NCBI RefSeq assembly: GCF_000143085.1
Contig: NC_014315.1
Location: 2,572,001-2,636,000 of the forward strand
Direction of reading: 5' to 3'
DNA from: Nitrosococcus watsonii C-113
GTDB lineage: Bacteria; Pseudomonadota; Gammaproteobacteria; Nitrosococcales; Nitrosococcaceae
Length of the DNA: 64,000 bases
The notes under the pieces are model-generated. The model was not told the origin of the DNA. It was given only the letters and a program-made list of their open reading frames with translations, and did no database searches. The stretch's first letter is position 1. Each line of letters begins with the position of its first letter. Below, in pieces: positions 55,332 to 64,000 of this stretch. Position numbers and translations under genes: made by a program.

Positions 55332-56775
55332 GCAGACCTTTAAAAATATCGATGACGTGCTCCGGAAGGAAGCGGGGTGCAATTCGGAGCTGGATTACAC
55401 TGAGCAGACCTCGTGGATACTGTTCCTCAAATACCTGGATGATTTGGAGCAGGAACGGGCCATGGAGGCCGAACTTAAAGGCCAGCCCTATACCTTTATC
55501 ATTGACGAGGCGCACCGGTGGTCCCGCTGGGCGGCGCCGAAGCAGGCCGATGGCGCCTTCGATCATGACCAGGCCTTGACCGGCGATGATCTCATCGACT
55601 ATGTGAACCAAGAGCTGTTTCCCTATTTGCAGGGGTTCAAGCAGCGGGCCACCGCACCCGATACCATCGAATACAAGATCGGGGAAATTTTCGGCGAGAT
55701 CAAAAGTAAGTTCCAGAGCGGCTACAGCCTGCGGGATGTGCTGGAGCTGGTGGATCAGCTTCACTTCCGCTCCCAGAAGGAAAAGCATGAGCTGTCCCAC
55801 CTCTATGAAACCAAGATCAAAAACATGGGCAATGCTGGGCGCAATGGCGGGGAGTATTACACCCCGCGGCCGTTGATTCGCGCCCTAATCCAGGTGATAC
55901 AGCCCAAAATTGGCGAGCGCATCTATGACGGGGCGGTGGGCTCTGCCGGGTTCCTGTGCGAAGCCTATGAACACTTACGTCCCCAGGCAGACAGCGTCAG
56001 CCAGTTGCAAACCCTCCAGAGCCGGACGTTTTACGGCAAGGAGAAAAAGAGCCTGGCCTACGTCATTGGCATCATGAACATGATCCTCCACGGCATCGAG
56101 GCCCCTAATATTCTTCACACCAACACCCTGGCCGAGAATATCCGCGATTGGCAGGAAAAAGATCGCTTCGAGGTGATCCTGGCCAATCCCCCCTTTGGCG
56201 GCAAGGAGCGCAAGGAAGTTCAGCAGAACTTTCCCATTAAGACCGGCGAGACGGCCTTTCTGTTCTTGCAGCATTTCATCAAGACCCTGAAAGCCGGGGG
56301 CCGGGCGGCGGTCGTCATCAAAAATACGTTCCTATCCAATTCCGATAATGCCTCACGGGCATTGCGTAAAGAGCTTTTGGAGAGCTGCAATCTGCATACC
56401 GTGTTGGACTGTCCCGGTGGCACCTTCCTGGGAGCTGGAGTGAAAACCGTGGTGCTGTTCTTCGAGAAGGGGGCACCCACCCGGCGTGTTTGGTATTACC
56501 AGCTCGATCCGGGCCGAAGCCTGGGCAAAACCAATCCCCTTAATGATGAGGACTTTAAGGAGTTTCTCGCCCTGCAACCGAGCTTTGCAGATTCAGCAAA
56601 ATCCTGGTCGGTCGAGGTGAAGGACATTAATCCCGATACCGTTGACCTGTCGGTGAAGAATCCCAACAAGCCCGAGGAAACGCCCCTGCGGGAGTCGGAA
56701 GCGATCATTGCCGAAATGGCGGCCTTGGATGCGGAGAGCGCCAAAATCCTGGAAGACATCCGGGGGATGTTATGA
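55324..56775 (+). CDS. hsdM: Type I restriction-modification DNA methyltransferase
   Basis: A 483-aa protein starting MFEQTFKNIDDVLRKEAGCN, the usual HsdM N-terminus; the frame is open further upstream. It has the SAM motif region DGAVGSAGFLCEAY and the adenine methylation motif NPPF (about residue 288, in ILANPPFGGKE). GEYYTPRPLIRALI is a further family motif. It methylates adenine in the sequence chosen by HsdS. hsdS starts at a 4-bp overlap with its stop. Confidence 0.95.
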   Translation: MFEQTFKNIDDVLRKEAGCNSELDYTEQTSWILFLKYLDDLEQERAMEAELKGQPYTFIIDEAHRWSRWAAPKQADGAFDHDQALTGDDLIDYVNQELFPYLQGFKQRATAPDTIEYKIGEIFGEIKSKFQSGYSLRDVLELVDQLHFRSQKEKHELSHLYETKIKNMGNAGRNGGEYYTPRPLIRALIQVIQPKIGERIYDGAVGSAGFLCEAYEHLRPQADSVSQLQTLQSRTFYGKEKKSLAYVIGIMNMILHGIEAPNILHTNTLAENIRDWQEKDRFEVILANPPFGGKERKEVQQNFPIKTGETAFLFLQHFIKTLKAGGRAAVVIKNTFLSNSDNASRALRKELLESCNLHTVLDCPGGTFLGAGVKTVVLFFEKGAPTRRVWYYQLDPGRSLGKTNPLNDEDFKEFLALQPSFADSAKSWSVEVKDINPDTVDLSVKNPNKPEETPLRESEAIIAEMAALDAESAKILEDIRGML

Positions 56776-57953
56776 GGGAGGGCTGGAAGATAATCTCTTT
56801 GGGAGAAATTGCGACGGTTAGTGCGGGAAGTTCTGCGCCTCAGAACAAGGAACTCTTTGAAGGTGGTACGCATCTATTCGTTCGTACATCTGATGTTGGC
56901 AAAATTCGGGTTGGTTTAATTAATAATTCAGCTGACAAACTCAATGAAAAGGGGATAAAGAAGTTAAAGCTATTTCCCTCAGGGACCATACTATTTCCCA
57001 AGAGCGGCGCATCAACATTTTTGAATCATAGAGTAATTCTCACTTGTAATGCATATGTTTCAAGTCACTTAGCAGCAATTAAAGCGAAAACCCAATCTGC
57101 ATTGGATAGATATCTTCTTCACTATCTCACAACAGTGAAGGCGCAGGACTTGATCCAAGATCACAAGTATCCATCTCTAAAAGTAAGTGACATACAAGGT
57201 ATTGAGATTCCCCTTCCCTCTATCCCCGAACAAAAACGCATTGTTGCCATTCTCGATGAAGCCTTTGAAGGGATTGGGCGGGCCGTTGCTAATGCCGAAA
57301 AGAACCTTGCCAATGCCTGTGAGCTGTTTGAGAGCTATTTGAATTCAGTCTTCACCCAGAAGGGCGAGGGGTGGGTTGAGAGGAAGCTTGGTGATGTATG
57401 CAAGAATCTCGATAGCAAACGCATTCCTATTACTAAATCGAAAAGAAAAAGCGGCAATATTCCGTATTATGGCGCATCCGGTATCGTTGATTATGTTGCG
57501 GACTTTATCTTTGATGAAGATTTGCTCCTTGTCTCTGAAGATGGTGCAAATTTATTAGCGCGAACCTATCCAATTGCTTTCTCGATCAGCGGCAAGACAT
57601 GGGTTAACAACCATGCGCATGTTTTACGGTTCGATGAAATCAGCTCGCAAAGGTTTATTGAATACTATTTAAACTCGATTTCTCTAGTCCCGTATGTGAG
57701 CGGAATGGCTCAACCTAAACTCAACCAGAAGGCGCTTAATTCAATACCGGTTTCTCTTCCGCCAGCAGATGAGCAGCGCAAAATAGTCACACAGCTAGAC
57801 AAACTTTCAGCTGAAACCCACCGCTTCGAAGCCATCTACCAACAAAAACTTACCGCCCTCGCTGAACTGAAACAATCCCTTCTGCACAAGGCCTTCACTG
57901 GAGAGCTAACCGCCAAGCCTGACACCGTCCTCAAGCACGAGGCGGTGGCATGA
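56772..57953 (+). CDS. hsdS: Type I restriction-modification specificity subunit
   Basis: A 393-aa protein with two target recognition domains: GWKIISLGEIATVSAGSS to about residue 150, and GWVERKLGDVCKNLDSKR to about residue 340. Each is followed by a conserved helical region (LPSIPEQKRIVAILDEAFEG and LPPADEQRKIVTQLDKLSAE). This is the standard two-half HsdS that recognises a bipartite site. Base composition is lower in GC than in hsdM and hsdR, as often seen in specificity genes. Confidence 0.94.
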   Translation: MREGWKIISLGEIATVSAGSSAPQNKELFEGGTHLFVRTSDVGKIRVGLINNSADKLNEKGIKKLKLFPSGTILFPKSGASTFLNHRVILTCNAYVSSHLAAIKAKTQSALDRYLLHYLTTVKAQDLIQDHKYPSLKVSDIQGIEIPLPSIPEQKRIVAILDEAFEGIGRAVANAEKNLANACELFESYLNSVFTQKGEGWVERKLGDVCKNLDSKRIPITKSKRKSGNIPYYGASGIVDYVADFIFDEDLLLVSEDGANLLARTYPIAFSISGKTWVNNHAHVLRFDEISSQRFIEYYLNSISLVPYVSGMAQPKLNQKALNSIPVSLPPADEQRKIVTQLDKLSAETHRFEAIYQQKLTALAELKQSLLHKAFTGELTAKPDTVLKHEAVA

Positions 57954-60280
57954 ATGAAGCCGAAACCCGTGCCGAACTCATCGATCCTGCCCTAAGAGCC
58001 GCAGGCTGGGGCGTGGTGGAGGGCAGCCGGGTACGGCGCGAGGTCATCACGCTGGGCCGGTTGCAGGGCGCGGGGCAGCGAGCCAGACAGGACATTGCCG
58101 ACTATGTCTTGATCTACCGGGGCCAGAAGCTGGGCGTCATCGAGGCCAAAAAGCGCAGCCTGCCGGTCACGGAAGGGGTCGGTCAGGCCAAGCACTACGC
58201 CGAAAAGCTCCAACTCCGCTATGCCTATGCCACCAATGGCGAGGGGATTTACCAGATCGACATGGAAAGCGGTGAGGAAGGGCCTATCGGTCATTATCCC
58301 ACCCCGGAAGCACTCTGGAACCTCACCTTTGCTGAGGAAAACGCCTGGCGGAACCGTTTTGCCGAAGTACCCTTCGAGGATAAGGGCGGAGCCTGGCAGG
58401 CGCGGTACTATCAGGAGATTGCCATCAATAAGACCCTGGAGGCCATGGCCGTCGGGCGTGCGCGTATTCTCCTGACCCTGGCCACCGGCACCGGTAAAAC
58501 CTTTATTGCTTTCCAGCTGGCCTGGAAATTATTCCACAGCCGCTGGAATTTAAGCCGCGAGCCAAACCGTCGCCCGCGCATCCTGTTTCTGGCCGACCGC
58601 AATATACTCGCCGATCAGGCCTACAATGCCTTTTCGGCTTTCCCCGAGGATGCCCTGGTGCGGATTGACCCGGCCACGATCCGCAAAAAGGGCCGTGTGC
58701 CGAAAAATGGCAGTCTCTTTTTCACCATCTTCCAGACTTTCATGACCGGCCGCGACGCCGCAGGCAATCCCGCACCGAGCTTTGGTGAATACCCCCCGGA
58801 TTTCTTTGATTTCATCGTCATTGACGAGTGTCACCGGGGCGGGGCCAATGATGAAAGCAACTGGCGGGGTATTCTGGAGTATTTCTCCCCGGCGGTGCAG
58901 CTGGGCCTGACCGCCACGCCCAAGCGCCAGAGTAATGGGGACACCTACGCCTATTTTGGCGAGCCGGTTTATGTCTACTCCCTGAAAGAGGGGATCAATG
59001 ACGGCTTTCTCACGCCCTTTAAGGTGAAGCAGATCGCCACCACGCTGGATGATTATGTCTACACCTCGGACGACCAGGTGATCGAGGGAGAGATCGAGGA
59101 AGGCAGGCGCTACACGGAAGACGATTTTAACCGTGTGATCGAGATCAAGGCGCGGGAGCAATACCGCGTCAAGCTGTTCATGGATATCATCGATCCGCGC
59201 CAAAAAACCCTGGTGTTCTGCGCGACCCAGGAGCACGCCCTTGCGGTGCGTGATCTCATCAACCAGATGAAAAAAATCCCGGAGCCGAATTATTGTGTGC
59301 GGGTGACGGCCAATGACGGCGCGCTGGGCGAGCAGCACCTGCGTACCTTCCAGGACAATGAAAAGACGATCCCCACGATTCTCACCACCTCGCAAAAGCT
59401 GTCTACCGGCGTGGATGCCCGCAATGTCCGCCACATCGTCCTGATGCGGCCGATCCATTCAATGATTGAGTTCAAGCAGATCATCGGACGGGGCACCCGC
59501 CTGTTTGACGGCAAGGACTACTTCACGATTTACGATTTTGTGAAGGCTTACGAGCACTTCAATGATCCCGAATGGGACGGGGAGCCGGTGGAACCCGTGC
59601 CGCCAAGACCGAAGAAAAAACGCACAGGCGATGATGACGAATCGGAGAGCGATGGAGAAGACCCGGAAGGAGACATCAGCGAGCCGCCGCCGCGCCAGAC
59701 AATAAAAATCAAACTGGCCGATGGCAAGGCGCGAACCCTCCAGCACATGACGGCCACCACCTTCTGGAGTCCCGAAGGCAGGCCCATGTCTGCGGCGGCA
59801 TTCATTACCCGGCTCTTTGGGGAATTGCCTGAGCTGTTCAAGGACGAAGATGCGCTGCGGGCGCTCTGGAGCCGGCCCGAGACCCGCAAGGCGCTCTTGG
59901 AGCGCCTTCAGGAGAAAGGCTACGGCGAAGCGCAGCTAGGCGACATCCGGCGCATGATCGATGCCGTTAACAGCGATCTGTACGATGTGCTGGCCTATAT
60001 CGCCTTTGCCCTGGCCCCCATCAGCCGTGTTGAGCGGGTTTCAGCCCGCAAAGAGCGGATATTGTCCCGCTACAGCGAGGATGAAAAGCTCCAGGCCTTC
60101 CTGGATTTTGTGCTGGTGCAATACGTCAGGCAGGGTGTGAGTGAGCTGGATCAGGAAAAATTGCCTGACTTGTTAGAGTTGAAATATCACTCTGTAGGGG
60201 ATGCGGCGGCCCAGTTAGGCGGGGTGGCGAAAATCCGTGAGGCCTTCGTCGGTTTTCAGCATTATCTCTATGAGCCGTAG
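57950..60280 (+). CDS. hsdR: Type I restriction-modification restriction subunit
   Basis: A 776-aa protein overlapping hsdS by 4 bp. The nuclease domain has D51 and the EAK of GVIEAKK (E65, K67). The motor has Walker A ATGTGKT (178-184), DECH (292-295), GLTATPKR, and the late helicase motif QIIGRGTRLF. An acidic linker (DDDESESDGEDPEGD) precedes the C-terminal domain. It translocates and cleaves unmodified DNA. All catalytic motifs are present, so the system appears functional. Confidence 0.95.
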   Translation: MNEAETRAELIDPALRAAGWGVVEGSRVRREVITLGRLQGAGQRARQDIADYVLIYRGQKLGVIEAKKRSLPVTEGVGQAKHYAEKLQLRYAYATNGEGIYQIDMESGEEGPIGHYPTPEALWNLTFAEENAWRNRFAEVPFEDKGGAWQARYYQEIAINKTLEAMAVGRARILLTLATGTGKTFIAFQLAWKLFHSRWNLSREPNRRPRILFLADRNILADQAYNAFSAFPEDALVRIDPATIRKKGRVPKNGSLFFTIFQTFMTGRDAAGNPAPSFGEYPPDFFDFIVIDECHRGGANDESNWRGILEYFSPAVQLGLTATPKRQSNGDTYAYFGEPVYVYSLKEGINDGFLTPFKVKQIATTLDDYVYTSDDQVIEGEIEEGRRYTEDDFNRVIEIKAREQYRVKLFMDIIDPRQKTLVFCATQEHALAVRDLINQMKKIPEPNYCVRVTANDGALGEQHLRTFQDNEKTIPTILTTSQKLSTGVDARNVRHIVLMRPIHSMIEFKQIIGRGTRLFDGKDYFTIYDFVKAYEHFNDPEWDGEPVEPVPPRPKKKRTGDDDESESDGEDPEGDISEPPPRQTIKIKLADGKARTLQHMTATTFWSPEGRPMSAAAFITRLFGELPELFKDEDALRALWSRPETRKALLERLQEKGYGEAQLGDIRRMIDAVNSDLYDVLAYIAFALAPISRVERVSARKERILSRYSEDEKLQAFLDFVLVQYVRQGVSELDQEKLPDLLELKYHSVGDAAAQLGGVAKIREAFVGFQHYLYEP

Positions 60281-60351
60281 AGACGGTTCATCTGCTTTTT
60301 TTGAGAAGTGTTTATCGTTATGCTTTTGTAAAATAAGTAAAAATAAGGCAC

Positions 60352-60591
60352 ATGATGGAAGATATAGACGCAAAAGAAGAAACAATAACACCGGAAGCAC
60401 TCATCACCGAGTTCCTTAAGGACATGCGAGGGACGGAAGGAACGGACGTTGAGTTGCTTGATATTCTCTCTGAGCACATTCTGACTGTGACGCCATCTGA
60501 GACGGCTGTTAACTGTGCTGCTTCAGCCATAGAAGTGCTAGCAAAAGAACGAGCGGAGGTTCTGGGTGGTAGTTCCAGCAATCACAATTGA
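60352..60591 (+). CDS. Small acidic protein, first gene of the four-gene ATPase module
   Basis: A 79-aa protein (ATG at 60352 or 60355) 71 bp after hsdR. It is acidic and helical (EALITEFLKDMRGTEGTDVE) and ends GGSSSNHN. I recognise no family. Its 3' end contains the strong GGAGGT ribosome binding site and the GTG start of the following ATPase, a 26-bp overlap, so translation of the two must be linked. A partner or accessory subunit of the ATPase is the natural guess. Confidence 0.7.
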   Translation: MMEDIDAKEETITPEALITEFLKDMRGTEGTDVELLDILSEHILTVTPSETAVNCAASAIEVLAKERAEVLGGSSSNHN

Positions 60592-63031
60592 GGCGCTTAA
60601 GGTTGAGGGATTTCGGGCATATCTTCAGCCCCAGACACTCGATCTCTACCGAGGTAAGACGCCTCTTAGCCTTGCTGTTTTCGCGCCAAACGCCAAGGGC
60701 AAATCAAGCCTTGTGGACGCTTTTGAGTTCTATTTTTCTAAATCTGCGACTCTTGGACGTTTAGGAGTGCGCACTGCCGAGCGGAATGCTGGTCGTATTG
60801 CCATAGAGCATATAGATGCCCAAGCCAATGGCGTAACTCCCTCTGTGCATCTTTGGTTTCGAGAAGGGGTGGGTAAATTTGATGAAGCACGGCTCTTAAA
60901 CTCTGTGGAAGTGCCAGCAGCGGCAGAGCGAGTACTTTCCTGTACTAGACTACCTTTCATTATCCGTGGGCATGAACTTCGCGGCTTTGTAGAAAAGGAT
61001 ACGCCAGAAGAGAGGTACAAAGAAATTGCCGTATGGCTATCACTCGATCCTCTTCTTGCAATTCAGAAGAACTTGCGTGCTTTACGGCTGGAGGTGAAGC
61101 AGCGGGCAGAGTTAAAGAGTGAAGCTGATGAGCGCATCCGCGATCTTCTGCGTATTACCAAGAATACTATAACTGCTTGGGATGAAGAAAAAATCTGTAC
61201 TTGGTTTAATACCCATGTTCTCGCCTGTTTAGACAAAACTCTAACGCTTGCCGCGCTTTCCGATAAGGATGCTGGCTATCAGGAGCTTGGTAAGCGCAAA
61301 GATGTTGAGGATGAACGGTTTGGGCTACCAATACTGAAGAGGTTTATTATGCTTATTGAAGACCTCTTCAAAGCACCCGTCGAGGAAGGCAGCAATTCTA
61401 CTGGCAAAATTACAGCCTTTGAAAACGCTATTGCCGTTTATACAAAGGCTATGGCCCGAGAAGCCGGAGAACGGTCGAAGGCAAGCGGGGCTGTTTTTAA
61501 TAATATTTGGAACGCGGCTAAGGCTCTCTTTGAGAATGGAGAAGAGCTTCTTGATGTATGTCCCGTCTGTGATATGGACTTAAAATTCGGCCCACATGGT
61601 TCACGTGAGGGAGTTCGAATTAGCCTTGAAACGAAACTCAGCGATCTAGCTGATTACCGAAATGCTCATAATGAATTGGAAAAAGCTGAGGTGGCGCTTC
61701 CTGAGAAGCTCCGAGTACTTAAACATGGTCTCGATACATTAATCTCGCTCCTAACGGATGCGGGATATGAGGATAAGATAAAAAAGATTATTGCCTATCG
61801 GCAAGCTGTAGAGGGCTGCAAGAGAGGCGACCAAGTGCCCGACAGCACAGATGCATTATTAGAACTGAAGACGCTTCATAACTTTATCAATGCAGAAAAG
61901 AAACGTATCGAAGGCCATCAGGGCAAATTTACTTATGCTAGTGCGCTAAAGACCATAAACGATCTTCTCCAGATTAAGGCGGACTTGGAAAGAATTGAGC
62001 GCACCAAGGTGGAGCTTGGAAAACTGCATAAGCAGCTTAACCAGCAAGCTCTCACTATTAACAAGGCAATAGTCGAGCATACCCAGAATCTTATTGGTAA
62101 GCTACGGGATGAGGTTAATATCCTCTATAAGGATATCCAGGGTGGCAATGGAGATGCGCCGCCCATTTGGCTCAAACTACCCAGCGAAGAAGAAACCAAT
62201 AAACAGCGCATTCAACTTCTGATAGACTTTTCTGAAAACCGCAAAGGTGTAGTGCCAAGTGGGTACCTATGTGACTCACAAGTCCATACACTTGCTTTAA
62301 GCTTACGGCTCGCGGCTATTCGCCTCTTCAATAAGCAAGCGCGAACCATCATTCTTGATGATGTAGTTACATCCTACGATGCGGATCACCGTAAAAATAT
62401 TGCAGCGATGTTGGCGAAGCACTTTGGTGACTTCCAGATTATTCTCGCTACCCACGATGAACAATTCTTCAGCCTCCTTCAGGATCACCTCCCTCCCTCC
62501 AAGTGGGCATTCCGACGGATCACTAGAATCGAGCCCGGTTTTGGTCCTAATTTTCACGATCATTTAACTCCGGACGAGGTTATCCAATCAAAGCTGGATA
62601 GCGGCGAAAGTGCTGCTGTCCAGATACGACAGGCTGAAGAAGAATGGCTGCTCAGGATATGCCGGGATTTTGGTACAAAGGTTGTGATTCGCTCTGTAGA
62701 GCGTGCCTACAAATATGACCGGAGCGAACTGGCGGATGCACTAGCCAGCTTTTTGAAGGGAATTGATATTTCTCCCCCGAAGGTTCCCGGCATTTCTAAT
62801 CCTTTTCTTTTCAGCCTTCAGCGAGGTTCCGTGGAGAATTTAAATAGCCACTTCTCCGATAATCCGAGCCAATCTGCATCCATAGGCGATGAAAGGGCAC
62901 GCTGGGAGGAATTCAAGTTCTTTCGAGATAAGTTTACATGTCCGAATTGTGGTAAGCGCCGTTTTAGGAGACCACATGGTTTTACGAAACCCATGTGTAG
63001 AAGTTGCCAAACACCATTTAATTTTTCTTAG
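60566..63031 (+). CDS. SMC/RecF-like ATPase with central CxxC and C-terminal zinc ribbon
   Basis: An 821-aa protein from a GTG preceded by GGAGGT. The ATPase head is split. The N-terminal part has IEALKVEGFRAYLQ and a variant Walker A APNAKGKSS (40-48). The C-terminal part has GYLCDSQVHTLALSLRLAAI (566-585), Walker B ARTIILDDVVTSYD (592-605) and ILATHDE (626-632). Between them lie long helical stretches with a single CPVC (332-335), like the Rad50 or RloC zinc hook. A further 190 residues end in a zinc ribbon (C792, C795, C811, C814). DNA binding or sensing in phage defence is inferred from the location after hsdR; the effector is not visible. Confidence 0.8.
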   Translation: MVVPAITIEALKVEGFRAYLQPQTLDLYRGKTPLSLAVFAPNAKGKSSLVDAFEFYFSKSATLGRLGVRTAERNAGRIAIEHIDAQANGVTPSVHLWFREGVGKFDEARLLNSVEVPAAAERVLSCTRLPFIIRGHELRGFVEKDTPEERYKEIAVWLSLDPLLAIQKNLRALRLEVKQRAELKSEADERIRDLLRITKNTITAWDEEKICTWFNTHVLACLDKTLTLAALSDKDAGYQELGKRKDVEDERFGLPILKRFIMLIEDLFKAPVEEGSNSTGKITAFENAIAVYTKAMAREAGERSKASGAVFNNIWNAAKALFENGEELLDVCPVCDMDLKFGPHGSREGVRISLETKLSDLADYRNAHNELEKAEVALPEKLRVLKHGLDTLISLLTDAGYEDKIKKIIAYRQAVEGCKRGDQVPDSTDALLELKTLHNFINAEKKRIEGHQGKFTYASALKTINDLLQIKADLERIERTKVELGKLHKQLNQQALTINKAIVEHTQNLIGKLRDEVNILYKDIQGGNGDAPPIWLKLPSEEETNKQRIQLLIDFSENRKGVVPSGYLCDSQVHTLALSLRLAAIRLFNKQARTIILDDVVTSYDADHRKNIAAMLAKHFGDFQIILATHDEQFFSLLQDHLPPSKWAFRRITRIEPGFGPNFHDHLTPDEVIQSKLDSGESAAVQIRQAEEEWLLRICRDFGTKVVIRSVERAYKYDRSELADALASFLKGIDISPPKVPGISNPFLFSLQRGSVENLNSHFSDNPSQSASIGDERARWEEFKFFRDKFTCPNCGKRRFRRPHGFTKPMCRSCQTPFNFS

Positions 63032-63038
63032 GTTGAGA

Positions 63039-63458
63039 ATGTCCAAATCGCAGAAACTAACTGAGTTCCATGTTTTAGAAGTTTTCGTTGATGAAATGGA
63101 AGCGCAAGGGCGCAGCAAAAACCTTGTCCGCCTAAATCTTGATGAGACATTTGCCAAGAGGGTTTCAGAAAGATTAGGAGATTCTATTTCGTTAGATACG
63201 ATTCATGAACTAGCGGATAGATGTCTTGCTAACGAGTGGCTTGAACCCAAAGTGATGGGAGGTGGCAACTATGGGGGTCTAGAGTTGACGACTACAGGCT
63301 TTGGCGTAGTTCGTTCTCGGCAACGCAAAGAGCAGCAGCTGGCGGAAAGATCTCTTCTTAAGCGAGCCTCTGATTACATAGAGGATCACAAAGGTCTATT
63401 CGTTGCATTCGCCGCGGCAATAGGACTTATAGGGATACTTATACGACTACTGAGGTAG
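63039..63458 (+). CDS. Winged-helix-like protein with a C-terminal membrane helix
   Basis: A 139-aa protein 7 bp after the ATPase stop. The N-terminal 100 residues look like a winged helix: LTEFHVLEVFVDEMEAQG, ISLDTIHELADRCLANEWL, then GGLELTTTGFGVVRS. The C-terminus has one hydrophobic segment, LFVAFAAAIGLIGILIRLL, so the protein is probably tail-anchored in the membrane. This gives a possible membrane effector for the module, but no toxin motif is recognisable. The longer frame upstream lies inside the ATPase gene and is not used. Confidence 0.7.
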   Translation: MSKSQKLTEFHVLEVFVDEMEAQGRSKNLVRLNLDETFAKRVSERLGDSISLDTIHELADRCLANEWLEPKVMGGGNYGGLELTTTGFGVVRSRQRKEQQLAERSLLKRASDYIEDHKGLFVAFAAAIGLIGILIRLLR

Positions 63459-63463
63459 GTAAT

Positions 63464-63700
63464 ATGGAAGGTATTGAACGAAGAGTGACATTGGTCTGTT
63501 TGTTTTGCAATTCCCCACTTCAAGGCCCGGAAGATGCCGAATATGCCTCCGGTGATGTGATCGAATGTAACGAATGTGGTGAGTCCAATGATTACGACAG
63601 TGTCGTTGAGGTCGCTAAGGAAAAAGGAGTCGAGGAGGTATCAGAAGAAATTCAGCGGCAGCTTAAGAAGGAATTGGGCAATCTATTCAAGACAAACTAA
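63464..63700 (+). CDS. Small zinc-ribbon protein
   Basis: A 78-aa protein 5 bp after the preceding stop, with a GAGGTAGGT ribosome binding site. Four Cys form a ribbon: CLFC near residue 12, then CNECG near residue 34. The C-terminal half is an acidic-basic helix (KGVEEVSEEIQRQLKKELG). It is the last gene of the module. I do not recognise a family beyond the zinc ribbon. Confidence 0.65.
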   Translation: MEGIERRVTLVCLFCNSPLQGPEDAEYASGDVIECNECGESNDYDSVVEVAKEKGVEEVSEEIQRQLKKELGNLFKTN

Positions 63701-63703
63701 ATA

Positions 63704-63967
63704 TCATGGTGATAACGGGACGTATCCCCGCCTTGTTTTCTGCTTCATGAGTTTTTCCCCCGCTGCCACGGCTTCCTGCTCACTGTCATACCAGACTTCC
63801 CGCACGGTGCCGGGGCTGCCGATCCTGCCCCATTCGCGGATCAAGGCCCAGGGGCCAAAGAGCGTCTGGGTGATGATAATGCGGTAGAAGCGAAACTGGC
63901 GTTTCTCCGGGTCTCGTTTTTCCAAGTAGGCCGCTCTCATCCAATCTGCTTCATTGGGGTGATTCAT
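63704..63967 (-). CDS. WGR domain protein
   Basis: An 87-aa protein convergent with the module. It has the WGR domain order: RDPEKRQFRFYRIIITQTLFG, then LIREWGRIGSPGTVREVWY, and EQEAVAAGEKLMKQKTRRGY. WGR domains bind nucleic acids and occur as free small proteins of unknown role in many bacteria. It lies only 3 bp from the end of the module on the opposite strand, and its start is 33 bp from the window edge. Confidence 0.85.
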   Translation of the reverse strand: MNHPNEADWMRAAYLEKRDPEKRQFRFYRIIITQTLFGPWALIREWGRIGSPGTVREVWYDSEQEAVAAGEKLMKQKTRRGYVPLSP

Positions 63968-64000
63968 GCCCGCAGTGTACCGCCCTCCAGGCGCAGGACA

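Noticed and set aside
60566-63031. RloC anticodon nuclease
   Set aside because: A central CxxC and proximity to hsd genes fit RloC, but the head motifs differ and the C-terminus carries a zinc ribbon, with no nuclease triad that I could recognise.

Overview
The window looks like gammaproteobacterial chromosome. It carries core genes typical of that class (typA, suhB, bamD, glnB, sucCD, dtd, and a pilS/pilR pair next to a PP0621-type gene). The richness in sulfotransferases, FG-GAP proteins and secreted proteins recalls a marine Chromatiales-type organism such as Nitrosococcus, but the genus is a guess. I saw no tRNA, rRNA or CRISPR array.

Region 1 (1-20.0 kb) is a surface glycan cluster. It holds seven sulfotransferase-family genes, a Tat-type sulfatase, an FkbM methyltransferase, two glycosyltransferases of the GT4 type, a nucleotide-sugar-transferase-like protein, a polytopic membrane protein and a Wzm/Wzt-type ABC exporter. 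Together they suggest synthesis, sulfation and export of an extracellular polysaccharide. Three of the sulfotransferases share an extra C-terminal beta-rich domain.

Region 2 (20.0-28.9 kb) encodes exported proteins: an STN-like protein, a reprolysin-type metallopeptidase with a C-terminal DGFES-type tail, an FG-GAP repeat protein, a duplicated-domain protein, and two tandem paralogues of an unrecognised secreted family, each with its own terminator.

Region 3 (28.9-43.7 kb) is housekeeping. The striking feature is that pilR (in-frame amber) and pilS (frameshift) are both broken. Then come typA, suhB, an Lpp-like lipoprotein, an L,D-transpeptidase, bamD, glnB, sucCD, a proline iminopeptidase, dtd and two TRAP permease genes without a visible DctP.

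Region 4 (43.8-54.9 kb) is a decayed plasticity zone. It contains broken genes (DUF2188, a HEPN-like protein, the sbcC 3' end, a YdjM-like hydrolase, a lipase, a ParE fragment), remnants of Tn3, IS6, ISKra4 and IS3 elements, an intact serine resolvase, and two intact-looking toxin-antitoxin pairs (brnTA and a HigBA-like pair), both with palindromic operators over their promoters. A roughly 35-bp repeat occurs three times, always close to a resolvase gene or resolvase remnant.

Region 5 (54.9-64.0 kb) is a defence island: a DUF1016 nuclease remnant, a complete type I restriction-modification operon (hsdM-hsdS-hsdR), and a compact four-gene module. The module comprises a 79-aa acidic protein, an 821-aa SMC/RecF-like ATPase with a central CxxC and a C-terminal zinc ribbon, a winged-helix-like protein with a C-terminal membrane segment, and a 78-aa zinc-ribbon protein. 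I do not recognise this module as a named defence system and consider it the best candidate for something new. A convergent WGR-domain gene closes the window.
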